Shown here in pieces: positions 1 to 8,461 of a DNA stretch of 64,000 nucleotides (within the stretch, counting starts at the first letter, position 1; each line of letters opens with the position of its first letter). The stretch lies in contig DADR01000024.1 of NCBI GenBank assembly GCA_002495055.1, forward strand, positions 421 through 64,420. Direction: 5' to 3'. The stretch comes from Methanoregula sp. UBA247. GTDB lineage: Archaea > Halobacteriota > Methanomicrobia > Methanomicrobiales > Methanospirillaceae. The notes under the pieces were generated by a model. That model searched no databases. It saw only the letters and a list, made by a program, of their open reading frames with translations, and was not told the origin of the DNA. The position numbers were made by a program, and so were the translations under genes.

Positions 1-372
1 CCCCGCCCGTTCCGGGTGAATGCCGGGGCAGTCCATGCCTACATCCTCCTGCCGGACGGGAAGACCGCGTACCTGTCGGACCTCGCCATCGGCGGCCAGG
101 TGCTGGTCTCTGATATGAAGGGTACAGCCCATACTGCCATCATCGGCAGGACCAAGATCGAGCGCCGGCCCCTGCTGCTGGTTGAGGCGGAAGCCGGAAA
201 GGCAAAGGTCAGCCTCATCCTCCAGAACGCAGAGACTATCCGGCTGGTCGGAGAGGACGGGAAAGCCATCTCTGTAGTGAACCTCCAGAACGGCGATACC
301 ATCATGGGCTGCGTGCTCGAAGGCGGCAGGCATTTTGGTATGGCAGTCAAAGAGACAATCCGTGAGAAGTGA
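1..372 (+). CDS. aroB': 3-dehydroquinate synthase type II, C-terminal part
   Basis: This is the 3' end of a gene that begins before the window; the frame is open from base 1 (PRPFRVNAGAVHAY). The visible 123 residues match the C-terminal half of archaeal DHQ synthase II, with the family signatures VNAGAVHAY, KIERRPLLLVEAE, LLQNAETIRL-like and RHFG. The enzyme converts 2-amino-3,7-dideoxy-threo-hept-6-ulosonate to 3-dehydroquinate using NAD, replacing the DAHP/AroB route found in bacteria. It ends 3 bases before tyrA and is the first visible gene of the aromatic operon. Its usual partner, the aldolase-like ADH synthase, would be expected upstream, outside the window. The GTG at 16 is an internal Val codon, not the start. 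Confidence 0.93.
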   Translation, partial: PRPFRVNAGAVHAYILLPDGKTAYLSDLAIGGQVLVSDMKGTAHTAIIGRTKIERRPLLLVEAEAGKAKVSLILQNAETIRLVGEDGKAISVVNLQNGDTIMGCVLEGGRHFGMAVKETIREK

Positions 373-375
373 TAC

Positions 376-1200
376 ATGAAGGCAGGAATTATCGGCGGCA
401 CCGGAAAAATGGGCAGGCTCTTTACCCCGGTTTTTGAGCGGGCTGGGTATGAGGTTCTGGTTTCGGGCAGGTCAACTACCCTGACAAATACCGGTCTGGC
501 AGAACAATGCGATCTTGTCATTGTATCGGTGCCTATTCACGATACTATCCGGGTAATAAAAGAGATTTCCCCGGTCCTTACAAAAGACCAGGTCCTCTGC
601 GATTTTACCTCATTAAAGACAGGACCGGTGGCAGCAATGCTGCGATCAGATGCCCAGGTAATCGGGCTGCACCCGTTATTCGGGCCAACGGTACAATCGC
701 TCCGCCGCCAGACGATTATTGTCTGCCCGGCACGGGCTGAGGAACATATCGTTGTGTCCCTTCTCGATCTCTTCAGCCGCGAAGGAGCACAGTGTACCCT
801 TACCACTCCTGAACACCACGACCGGATGATGGCAGTCGTGCAGGGGCTCACGCACTTTGTGACGCTCTGCATGGCAGATTCGGTGAGAAGGCTGGGAATC
901 GATATAGAATCGACACGGGCTTTCACCAGCCCGGTATACCAGCTTGAACTCTCCCTTGTCGGCAGACTGCTGTCACAGGACCCATCTCTCTACGCAGATA
1001 TCCTCCAGGAGAACCCTTATGTCCCCGAGGTACTTTCAGTCTGTACATCATCAGCAGAAAATCTTGCCGGGATTGTTGCCACAAAAGACACCGGACGGTT
1101 CCGGGAATTTTTTTTAACAAACAGCGAACATCTCGGTGCCTATTGTGACGAAGGTATGAAAACAACCGATGCCCTGATAGAATATATGGTGAACCGATGA
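376..1200 (+). CDS. tyrA: Prephenate dehydrogenase
   Basis: A 274-residue protein that oxidatively decarboxylates prephenate to 4-hydroxyphenylpyruvate, the tyrosine branch. The N-terminus has a Rossmann dinucleotide motif (GIIGGTGKMG, residues 4-13). LHPLFGP near residue 98 carries the conserved catalytic-type His, and the helical C-terminal domain has the HDRMMAVVQGLTHF signature near residue 153. It is a stand-alone TyrA without a chorismate mutase domain. It begins 3 bases after the DHQ synthase stop and overlaps pheA by ATGA, which suggests translational coupling. Confidence 0.93.
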   Translation: MKAGIIGGTGKMGRLFTPVFERAGYEVLVSGRSTTLTNTGLAEQCDLVIVSVPIHDTIRVIKEISPVLTKDQVLCDFTSLKTGPVAAMLRSDAQVIGLHPLFGPTVQSLRRQTIIVCPARAEEHIVVSLLDLFSREGAQCTLTTPEHHDRMMAVVQGLTHFVTLCMADSVRRLGIDIESTRAFTSPVYQLELSLVGRLLSQDPSLYADILQENPYVPEVLSVCTSSAENLAGIVATKDTGRFREFFLTNSEHLGAYCDEGMKTTDALIEYMVNR

Positions 1201-1988
1201 CGATTGTCACGCTTGGGCCTGAAGGGACGTTCTCTCACGAACTTGCCCTGAAAATGGGGTTCACTTCCATCCGGTTATCGTCAACGATACGGGGTATCTT
1301 TTCTGCGGTTGCTGAAGGTGAGGGTGACGGGATAGTACCCTTAGAGAATTCCGAAGCCGGTGGTGTCGGTGAGACCCTTGACGGTTTATTGCGGTATCCA
1401 CTTTTCATCACTGATGAGATGTACATGCCCATTCACCACCATCTCGCATCCCAGGTTTCCCTGTCCTCCCTGAGAGTGGTCTACGCCCACCCCCAGACCC
1501 ATGAACAATGCAGCGATTACCTGGAAAAGTGGGGAGGTCCGGTCATCCATACCAGCAGCAATGCATCCAGTGCTCTTGAAGCAAAAAAAACTCCCAATGC
1601 GGGGGCAATACTGTCTGCATCAGCCGCATCGATCTATAAAATGCCTGTCATTATCGAAAACATCGAGAACAACCCTTCCAATACTACCCGGTTTGTACGC
1701 ATTTCCCGTACGCACCGGGTTCCTGACGGGGCGCAAAAATGCAGCATTATCATTGACCCAAGCACGGATCGCGCCGGTCTCCTGCACGACCTGCTGGAAG
1801 TTTTTGCACATCGCAGGATAAATCTCACAAGGATTGAATCCCGCCCGTCAAAAAGAGGCATGGGAAACTATGTGTTCTTCCTTGACTATGCGTGGTCAGC
1901 GGATACTGACCAGGCCCTTGAAGAGCTCAAATCCTTAACAAACGTAAAAGAGCTGGGGTGCTATAAAAACAGCGGAGTTGCGGAATGA
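1197..1988 (+). CDS. pheA: Prephenate dehydratase with C-terminal ACT domain
   Basis: 263 residues. It converts prephenate to phenylpyruvate for phenylalanine synthesis. The PDT domain (about 1-175) shows LGPEGTFSHELA at the N-terminus, VPLENSEAGGVGETLDGLL near residue 47, and the catalytic TRF triplet in NTTRFVRISR near residue 164. A C-terminal ACT domain (about 180-255) contains the ESRP-type phenylalanine-binding motif (RIESRPSKRG), so feedback inhibition by Phe is likely. The start ATG overlaps the tyrA stop (ATGA), and its own stop overlaps the aroA start in the same way. Confidence 0.94.
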   Translation: MTIVTLGPEGTFSHELALKMGFTSIRLSSTIRGIFSAVAEGEGDGIVPLENSEAGGVGETLDGLLRYPLFITDEMYMPIHHHLASQVSLSSLRVVYAHPQTHEQCSDYLEKWGGPVIHTSSNASSALEAKKTPNAGAILSASAASIYKMPVIIENIENNPSNTTRFVRISRTHRVPDGAQKCSIIIDPSTDRAGLLHDLLEVFAHRRINLTRIESRPSKRGMGNYVFFLDYAWSADTDQALEELKSLTNVKELGCYKNSGVAE

Positions 1989-3250
1989 ACGCTACCCTGC
2001 CCCGACTAAAAAGCGTACAACTGGCGGTCAGTGCGCCTCCCTCAAAGAGTTACACCCACCGTGCACTCATCATCGGGGCTCTCGGGAGCGGTACAACCAC
2101 CATTATCCAGCCACTCTATGCACAGGATACGAGGATCACCATGAATGCTCTCAGGATGCTTGGAACAACGATAACGGAAAAACCTGACCGGATTATTGTA
2201 ACGGGATGTAACGGTACATTTTCCAATCCTGAAACGACAACTCTTGATCTCGATAATTCAGGCACGAGCCTGCGCCTTCTTGCTTCGCTTGCATTGTTAT
2301 GCAAAAATCCACTCATCCTCACGGGGAGTCCACGGATGCAGGAACGCCCGATAGGACCGCTTGCAGAGGCCCTGCGTCATGTCGGGGGATCGATCACCTA
2401 CGTAAAAAATGCGGGATACCCCCCGCTGGAAGTGAGCGGTTACCTGAAAGGGGGCCCTGTGACCGTTGACGGGACGCTCAGCAGCCAGTTCATCTCTTCT
2501 GTACTTATCGCAGCGCCTTATGCTGAGACAGAAGTTGAGGTAACGATCCCGTCACCTCCTGCATCGCAGTCATACCTGGATATTACTGTTGATGTCATGC
2601 GGAGGTTTGGTGCGCAGGTATCCCGGGATGCCTATGCCCGGTTTTTGGTGAGCAATCTTAAAAAGTACGGGGGCAGGACCTACGTTGTTGAAGGAGACTA
2701 CTCTTCCTCATCGTATTATTTTGCCATTGCTGCAATCTGTGGTGGAAGGGTAACGGTCAAAAACCTCCCATCCGGTTCAAAACAGGGCGATCGCAGGTTT
2801 CTTGATGCGCTCGGTAAAATGGGGTGTGAAGTGACCTGTTCAGGGGATACTGTGACCGTTGAGAGAATAAGGGATTTAACGGGCATTACGTATGACATGT
2901 CTTCTTCTCCGGATACCGTCCAGACCCTCTGCATGGTTGCAGCAATGGCAAAAACGCCCACCACGATTACGGGTATCAGTCATCTAAAGTATAAAGAAAG
3001 CGACAGAATCACCGGTACAGCAGAACGATTGAAATCCCTCGGGGGAAATGTTCAGGTTGAAAACGATCGCATCACTATTTACCCTGCCCTCCTCCATGGG
3101 GGGATTATCGATTCGGATAATGACCACCGCACAGCCATGAGTTTTGCAGTCCTGGGATTCGGTATCGGGGGAATTACCATCAGGGATGCGGAGTGCGTGA
3201 GTAAATCATTTCCAAAATTCTGGGATTCACTTAATGAGGTTATGCAATGA
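1985..3250 (+). CDS. aroA: 5-enolpyruvylshikimate-3-phosphate synthase
   Basis: 421 residues, normal family length. It transfers enolpyruvate from PEP to shikimate-3-phosphate. Visible signatures are PPSKSYTHRALI near residue 18, LDNSGTSLRLLA near 89, MQERPIGPLAEAL near 118, DGTLSSQFISS (about 161), KESDRITGTAERL (about 338) and DHRTAMSFAVLG (about 379). These include the substrate-binding Lys/Ser/Arg residues and the catalytic Asp/Glu/Lys region. It overlaps both neighbours by ATGA within the aromatic operon. Confidence 0.95.
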   Translation: MNATLPRLKSVQLAVSAPPSKSYTHRALIIGALGSGTTTIIQPLYAQDTRITMNALRMLGTTITEKPDRIIVTGCNGTFSNPETTTLDLDNSGTSLRLLASLALLCKNPLILTGSPRMQERPIGPLAEALRHVGGSITYVKNAGYPPLEVSGYLKGGPVTVDGTLSSQFISSVLIAAPYAETEVEVTIPSPPASQSYLDITVDVMRRFGAQVSRDAYARFLVSNLKKYGGRTYVVEGDYSSSSYYFAIAAICGGRVTVKNLPSGSKQGDRRFLDALGKMGCEVTCSGDTVTVERIRDLTGITYDMSSSPDTVQTLCMVAAMAKTPTTITGISHLKYKESDRITGTAERLKSLGGNVQVENDRITIYPALLHGGIIDSDNDHRTAMSFAVLGFGIGGITIRDAECVSKSFPKFWDSLNEVMQ

Positions 3251-4638
3251 GAAGGATCGTATTAACCGGTTTCCGCGGGACGGGGAAAACTGAAATTGGT
3301 AAAATCCTGTCCTCGCGTCTGAACAAAGCCCTCATCGATACCGATGACCTGATTGAGACAAAGACCGGTCGGTCGATACCGGCAATTTTTCATTCCGAGG
3401 GAGAAGAACGGTTCCGGAGTATCGAACGGGAAGTCATCGCATCGCTCCCCACCGCAGATGTCATTATAAGTACGGGTGGAGGTGTTGTCTGTGATCCAAA
3501 AAATATGGAACATCTCCGACAGAACAGCACCATGATACTCCTGGTCGCAGATATTGATACCATTGAACAGCGATTACTGAAAAAGCCCCGTCCCCCGCTC
3601 ACCGGTCTCCCCTTGAGAAAAGAAATTGCTGAGATGATGGACCGCCGCCGCCAGAATTATTATGCCGGATCTGACTTCTGTATCGATACCACGGAGACTT
3701 CAACAGTCGATGCCGCAGAAAAAATTATTACCCTCTTAACCAGTGGGATATCCGGCCAGGTTCCGCGGGAAAAGGCACTGGCATTTTTTAAAACAGGACG
3801 ACTTCCCCCCGTTGCTCTGGAAAAACTGACAGAAATCCTCAATGGCCAGGACCGAGACCCTTTAACAAGGATCATGGGAGTTGCCGGCTACCCGTGTGCT
3901 CATAGCCGGAGCCCGAATCTTTTTAATGCACTTTTTGCATCCTACCAGTTGAATTATCATTATACCTGGTTTGAGGACCCGGAACTTCATGAGATCATGG
4001 ATGTTGCACGGGCAGTCGATGCAAAAGGACTTTCGGTGACGATACCGTTCAAAAAGGATGTGATTAAATACATCAATGAGATTGACGAGCACGCTGCACA
4101 GGAAATCGGCGCAGTCAATACCGTGGTGTTTGCCTGCGGGACAGCGATCGGGCATAACACGGACTGGCTGGGGGTACGTAAACCTCTGGTTTCTTTAAAA
4201 GGGGCAAAAGCCGTGCTTCTTGGAGCAGGAGGTGTTGCAGCGGGTGCTGCATATGCCCTCACCGATCTTGATATGGATGTCACGATTCTGAACCGGACCC
4301 CGGAAAAGGCAAAAAACCTTGCTGAGCGGTTCGGATGCAAATGGGGCATTTGGGATGAATTTGATGTAATCAGACCGGATCTTGTCGTCAATGCAACCCC
4401 TCTTGGCATGCAGCCTGATACCCGTAACCCGTTAAGGGAGGATCAGCTGAACAAAGATATGACCGTATTCGATCTTGTGTATACGCCCCCGGTAACTCCC
4501 CTGATTGAGGCAGCACGGGCGAAGGGGTGCCCTACCATTACCGGTCTGGAAATGTTCATAGAACAAGCCCGGGAGCAGTTCTACCTGTTCTTTGGCATAG
4601 ATGTCCCTGCTGAAAAAATGCGGGAGCTGGTGCAATGA
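3247..4638 (+). CDS. aroKE: Fused shikimate kinase (AroK type) - shikimate dehydrogenase
   Basis: 463 residues with two enzymes in one chain. Residues 1-165 are an NMP-kinase-fold shikimate kinase of the bacterial AroK type: P-loop GFRGTGKTEIG, substrate-binding IDTDDLIE, the GGG loop in ISTGGGVV and a lid RPPL. Residues about 205-463 are shikimate dehydrogenase: GVAGYPCAHSRSPNLFN, catalytic Lys in SVTIPFKK, catalytic Asp in NTDWLG, nucleotide-binding GAGGVA and NATPLGM. Most archaea use an unrelated GHMP-family shikimate kinase, so this kinase half looks bacterial in origin. Within the pathway order the dehydrogenase makes shikimate and the kinase phosphorylates it, so the fusion joins consecutive steps. 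ATGA overlaps on both sides. Confidence 0.93.
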   Translation: MRRIVLTGFRGTGKTEIGKILSSRLNKALIDTDDLIETKTGRSIPAIFHSEGEERFRSIEREVIASLPTADVIISTGGGVVCDPKNMEHLRQNSTMILLVADIDTIEQRLLKKPRPPLTGLPLRKEIAEMMDRRRQNYYAGSDFCIDTTETSTVDAAEKIITLLTSGISGQVPREKALAFFKTGRLPPVALEKLTEILNGQDRDPLTRIMGVAGYPCAHSRSPNLFNALFASYQLNYHYTWFEDPELHEIMDVARAVDAKGLSVTIPFKKDVIKYINEIDEHAAQEIGAVNTVVFACGTAIGHNTDWLGVRKPLVSLKGAKAVLLGAGGVAAGAAYALTDLDMDVTILNRTPEKAKNLAERFGCKWGIWDEFDVIRPDLVVNATPLGMQPDTRNPLREDQLNKDMTVFDLVYTPPVTPLIEAARAKGCPTITGLEMFIEQAREQFYLFFGIDVPAEKMRELVQ

Positions 4639-5624
4639 ATTCATTCGGCAGAAATTTTCGTATAACCAGCTTTGGCGAGAGCCACGGCCCGGGAATTGGT
4701 GTTGTCATTGACGGTTGTCCCCCGCGTATGGAACTTAAAGAAGCGGATATACAACCATTCCTTGACAGGAGACGTCCCGGGACATCACCGCTCACTTCAC
4801 CAAGAACGGAGAAGGACTGTGTAGAGATACTCTCCGGGATCTTTGAAGGCAGGACTACCGGTGCGCCAATCGCGCTGTTCGTGCGCAACCAGGACCAGCA
4901 GTCAAAGGATTATGAAGAATTCCGCGAAAAATTCCGCCCGGGCCATGCTGATTTCACGTATTGGGAAAAATACCGGATACGGGATCACCGCGGAGGGGGG
5001 AGGAGTTCGGGACGCGAGACCATCGGGCGGGTTGCTGCTGGTGCCGTTGCCGTGAAGTACCTGTCAGCACAGGGTATCTTGGTAAAAGGTTCAATTATTG
5101 CAGTGCACGGCAAAACAGACCCTGGCGAAATACAGCAGGAGATCCTGTCGGCAAAAGAGGCGGGAGATTCTGTAGGTGGTATCGTTGAAATAACTGCCCG
5201 GGGGTGCCCGCCTGGTCTTGGCGATCCTATCTTTGGCAAGCTGGACGCCCTCATTGCCGGGGCCATGATGGGTATTGGCGCTATCAAGGGAGTCGAGATT
5301 GGTGACGGGTTTGCCGTGGCCGGAAGGTTCGGGAGCGAGAACAACGATCCGATGACAAGAGATGGTTTTGCAGGCAACCATGCCGGTGGTATTCTGGGAG
5401 GCATCTCATCAGGACAGGATATTGTGGTAAGGATTGCGGTCAAACCAACTCCCTCTATTGAAAAGATCCAGAAGACCCGGGACATTCACGGGAACGTGGT
5501 TGATATATCGGTTAAGGGTAGACACGATCCCTGCATTGTCCCCCGTATTGTTCCAGTCGCTGAAGCGATGCTCGCACTGGTGCTGGTGGATTGTGTGTTG
5601 GAGCAGAAGAAGATAATGAGGTAA
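4635..5624 (+). CDS. aroC: Chorismate synthase
   Basis: 329 residues, somewhat shorter than the usual 350-390 but with all signatures seen: FGESHGPGIG near the N-terminus, RRRPG, RDHRGGGRSSGRET around residue 117, GNHAGGILGG (about 249) and the C-terminal GRHDPCIVPRIVPVAEAM. It performs the FMNH2-dependent 1,4-elimination of phosphate from EPSP. It is the last gene of the aromatic operon, with a start overlapping the aroKE stop (ATGA). AT-rich non-coding sequence follows it. Confidence 0.94.
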   Translation: MNSFGRNFRITSFGESHGPGIGVVIDGCPPRMELKEADIQPFLDRRRPGTSPLTSPRTEKDCVEILSGIFEGRTTGAPIALFVRNQDQQSKDYEEFREKFRPGHADFTYWEKYRIRDHRGGGRSSGRETIGRVAAGAVAVKYLSAQGILVKGSIIAVHGKTDPGEIQQEILSAKEAGDSVGGIVEITARGCPPGLGDPIFGKLDALIAGAMMGIGAIKGVEIGDGFAVAGRFGSENNDPMTRDGFAGNHAGGILGGISSGQDIVVRIAVKPTPSIEKIQKTRDIHGNVVDISVKGRHDPCIVPRIVPVAEAMLALVLVDCVLEQKKIMR

Positions 5625-5765
5625 AAAATAATTTAGGTGAATTTAAAATCATTTCCTGATTTTAGCGTATCATCTTTTATTCCAAAATTGAATGATTTTT
5701 CAGGGTACTTTTTTCACAATATAGGATCAGTTCATCGTTTGAAAGTCAGAATCTGCAAAATTGAG

Positions 5766-5785
5766 CAATCATTTTAAAAAAATGA
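5766..5785 (-). terminator. Hairpin terminator after the VCBS-like gene
   Basis: Directly after the TAA of the minus-strand gene the sequence forms an inverted repeat (ATCATTTT...AAAATGAT) with a T-rich centre. It is placed as a terminator, and convergent transcription from aroC also ends here. Confidence 0.4.
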
Positions 5786-6391
5786 TTATACCCATTTTCC
5801 TATTACGATTTGGTCAGTAGTTCCACCGAATCTGAAGGAGGTATCCACAACTCCATCGAGGTTGTAATCAAAGTACCAATAACCGGTTGACGGCCGGAAA
5901 ATTGCGATTCCGTCTTTCCCGTCAGCATCCCAGTCTCCTTTAGTTATTTGGTCGTCATTATTACCGTACCTGAAGGATTGATCGACTAAACCATCGAGAT
6001 TATAATCGAAATACCAGTACCCGGTCGAATTTCGGAAGATTGCGATCCCATCCTGTAGGGTCGAATTCCATTTTCCGGCGATTATCCGGTCCCCGGTACC
6101 ACCATACCTGAAGGATTTATTGGTTATACCATCGAGGTTATAATCAAAGGACCAATACCCGGTTGATGGTTGGAAGACAGCAATCCCGTCCTTCCCATCT
6201 CCTTTGATAATCTTATCCGTGCTATTTCCATACATGAAGGATTTATCAACAATGCTATCGAGGTTGTAATCGAAATACCAATTCCTGTTTGAAGGTCGGA
6301 AGATAGCGATCCCATCTTTCCCATCCCCATCCCAATCTCCCTCGATAATCAGGTCAGTACTTCCTCCATGGACCTCTTTGTAAGATTTCAT
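5786..6391 (-). CDS. VCBS/FG-GAP-like repeat protein, probably truncated
   Basis: 201 residues made almost wholly of a repeat of about 45 residues, present four times plus partial copies. Each copy has a GDWDxDGKDGIAIFRPSTGY element followed by WYFDYNLDG and SFRYG. The Asp-rich DxDxDGxxD loop is typical of FG-GAP/VCBS-type blades that bind calcium in secreted beta-propeller proteins. One copy lacks five residues (KGD directly followed by GKDG). There is no signal peptide, and an in-frame stop lies just upstream of the ATG, so this looks like the C-terminal remnant of a longer exported protein or a gene with decayed 5' sequence. Function unknown; adhesion or surface role is inference from the family. 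Confidence 0.6.
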   Translation of the reverse strand: MKSYKEVHGGSTDLIIEGDWDGDGKDGIAIFRPSNRNWYFDYNLDSIVDKSFMYGNSTDKIIKGDGKDGIAVFQPSTGYWSFDYNLDGITNKSFRYGGTGDRIIAGKWNSTLQDGIAIFRNSTGYWYFDYNLDGLVDQSFRYGNNDDQITKGDWDADGKDGIAIFRPSTGYWYFDYNLDGVVDTSFRFGGTTDQIVIGKWV

Positions 6392-6547
6392 GTATTAAGG
6401 AATGGCGAACATCGAATGAGAAGGGGAAATTATTTGATTCAATCCTCCGAAGAGAATCGGAATCATCATCCACTCAATCCAGGTCAACTGTTCCTTCTAA
6501 TTTTCAGATTATCCTTTATCGTTTTATATCATCGAGATGTACCTAGT

Positions 6548-6566
6548 TCGAATAATATTAATCATA
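6548..6566. promoter_or_regulatory. Near-palindromic AT motif, copy 1
   Basis: TTCGAATAATATTAATCAT lies about 157 bases upstream of the VCBS-like gene start. It matches 17 of 19 positions of a second copy at 8016-8034, which lies about 154 bases upstream of the next exported-protein gene. Shared sequence at nearly the same distance suggests a common regulatory site; the binding factor is unknown. Confidence 0.3.
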
Positions 6567-6755
6567 CAGATGAATGTTAATCGAATTGATGAAAAAAAGA
6601 GAAGTCCGCGGTACAATTTCAAAAAAATTTGCTTATGCTTGCAAGAGAATTATGCTCGTTCGATCTCATTCCGGGTTGCCTCACCCTCAAATTCGCGCGA
6701 CTAGATCTTCGATCTTTCTATCGAAAACCAAAAATGTGATCTAAATAAAATATTT

Positions 6756-7862
6756 TTAACTTAAATCAACTGTGTCCCAATTGTTATAAGTGACAATAAA
6801 TCCACCATCCGAAGTCTGAATTATCGTATCTGCGAATACATCAAAGCGAGGATTTTTTACAGGAATTGTACTCTCCCACACCGGAGTCTCATTTCGGTTT
6901 AACTTGACAACATGCACGCTGCGGTTTACAATTTCTGCATAAATATACCCGGTATCTTTTGTCAGAATAATTGGATAGGTTGCATTGAGAGTTTGCTTTT
7001 TGATGAGAGTTCCATTAGAGCTGAAATGGAACATCCCTGTTTTACCACTACTGAATTCTTCATCAGACAAGAAAACCAGAAAGCCTTCCGGAATCTTAAA
7101 GACGGAATGCCGGATAAAATTGCTTTTTTCCGGAATAGAGGTTGAATGAATGAAATGCCCTTCCGGATCAAATTGGGATAGCACTATGGTGTAATTATTC
7201 CAAACGAGAGGACCATGAATGAAGTATTCGAGAATAAATCCATGGCTATTTTCCAGTTCAACAACAGAATTCATATCACTGGCACTACTATTCGGATATG
7301 ATCGTTGCCAGAGAACGGTACCATTTCTATCGAGTTTCAGGAAAACCGGCCCTGCGATGACAATTCCCCCATCGTCTGTTTCAATTGCCGACCAATAATC
7401 TGAGGAATTCCCTGTATTCCTGCTCCAGACCTTGTTCCCGTCATGGTCGAGTTTGTAGATCTCTCCTGTATTGAATACCGTTACAAATCCCCCATCATCG
7501 GTAAAGGTAATCGTCGTGGCTTTACCGATTCCAGAGGTATCAAAAAATCTATCCCAGGTAATGTTTCCGGAATCGGAGAACCTGACGACACGTGCCTTGT
7601 ATTCCTGCACACAATTTTGACGTTTTGTAGATAACGACCCGGCGGTAACAATACCTCCATCTGGAAGGGGAAAGATGTTAGATATTTGATTTATAATACC
7701 TGTATCTAAGACTTGTGTCCATAACAATGAACCATTCTGGGATATTTTTGTAACAATTACCGTTTGTCTGCTTACCCCGCAGTCTGCGGCAAAACACCCC
7801 GCTGCCAAGAGAACACAAAAAAGGGTCATTAACAGGACAAACATCCTGGAGAGCGGAGTCAT
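6756..7862 (-). CDS. Exported beta-propeller-like protein, putative lipoprotein
   Basis: 368 residues. The N-terminus is a signal peptide (basic MTPLSR, hydrophobic VLLMTLFCVLLAAG, then Cys), and LLAAGC resembles a lipobox, so membrane anchoring through Cys22 is possible. The rest carries repeated blades with the pattern xxGxxLWxQ...TxDGGFIVTG (for example NGSLLWTQVL, DGNKVWSRNT, NGTVLWQRSY, DDGGIVIAG). This is the pattern of PQQ-like or delta-60-type beta-propellers common in secreted proteins of methanogens. No catalytic motif is visible. It is separated from the VCBS-like gene by about 360 bases and shares an upstream motif with it. Exact function unknown. Confidence 0.7.
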   Translation of the reverse strand: MTPLSRMFVLLMTLFCVLLAAGCFAADCGVSRQTVIVTKISQNGSLLWTQVLDTGIINQISNIFPLPDGGIVTAGSLSTKRQNCVQEYKARVVRFSDSGNITWDRFFDTSGIGKATTITFTDDGGFVTVFNTGEIYKLDHDGNKVWSRNTGNSSDYWSAIETDDGGIVIAGPVFLKLDRNGTVLWQRSYPNSSASDMNSVVELENSHGFILEYFIHGPLVWNNYTIVLSQFDPEGHFIHSTSIPEKSNFIRHSVFKIPEGFLVFLSDEEFSSGKTGMFHFSSNGTLIKKQTLNATYPIILTKDTGYIYAEIVNRSVHVVKLNRNETPVWESTIPVKNPRFDVFADTIIQTSDGGFIVTYNNWDTVDLS

Positions 7863-8015
7863 CGCATCACCTGACTTTTCAGGATTTCTCTTACTACTTC
7901 ATAAACTGATATTTCGAATATCATTTTATTCAATCCTCTATGCCCAGTTTTCTTATAGCAGATTAACATTGTTAAGATTGTCATATATTAATCACTGAGA
8001 TTCAAGGCAACCACT

Positions 8016-8034
8016 TCGATTAATATTAATCGGC
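8016..8034. promoter_or_regulatory. Palindromic AT motif, copy 2
   Basis: TTCGATTAATATTAATCGG contains a perfect 16-bp palindrome (CGATTAATATTAATCG, 8017-8032). It is the better-conserved copy of the motif at 6548-6566 and lies about 154 bases upstream of the propeller gene. A dimeric regulator could bind here; no factor is identified. Confidence 0.35.
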
Positions 8035-8347
8035 AAAATAATCATTCGTCCCTAATTTAACTCACGATTCTTTCTGCTGCTGCATTGGTTACAACAGCCA
8101 CCTGCATGTTGAATCAGATATCAGGCCTGCTATCTTTTCGAAAATCCGGGATACAGTGGAGAATTCCAGCTTAAATCTTCACCCAAAATACTGTCTGACA
8201 AATACTCCCGGGATCCTATCGGGTAGTAATCTTTCAAGGGTAAAATAACCCCGTACCTGGCTCCGATTACCCATTACCCCCTCCGGAAAACCCCGCAAAC
8301 GGCTTTGATTGTAATTATCGGGTCTGGCTGCAGATGCAGCAGGTCAC

Positions 8348-8452
8348 ATGATTGAGGGGATGACGGAAATTGGAGTTCCAGAGCAGCATTTCATCCGAAT
8401 GGTCAGATTCCTTCTGCGTACCGGAACAAAGGAAAGTATTTTGGAAGAATAA
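8348..8452 (+). CDS. Candidate 34-residue ORF or gene remnant
   Basis: In the 600-base gap between the propeller and rhodanese genes one short frame reads MIEGMTEIGVPEQHF, continuing to RTGTKESILEE and a TAA. The frame is open 11 codons further upstream to a TAA at 8312. The composition (amphipathic helix, mixed charge, codon use like neighbours) looks coding. It could be a small protein or the 3' remnant of a lost gene; no family is recognised. The rest of the gap (7863-8347) shows only the palindrome at 8016-8034 and AT-rich promoter-like sequence. Confidence 0.2.
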   Translation: MIEGMTEIGVPEQHFIRMVRFLLRTGTKESILEE

Positions 8453-8461
8453 CCTTATCTT

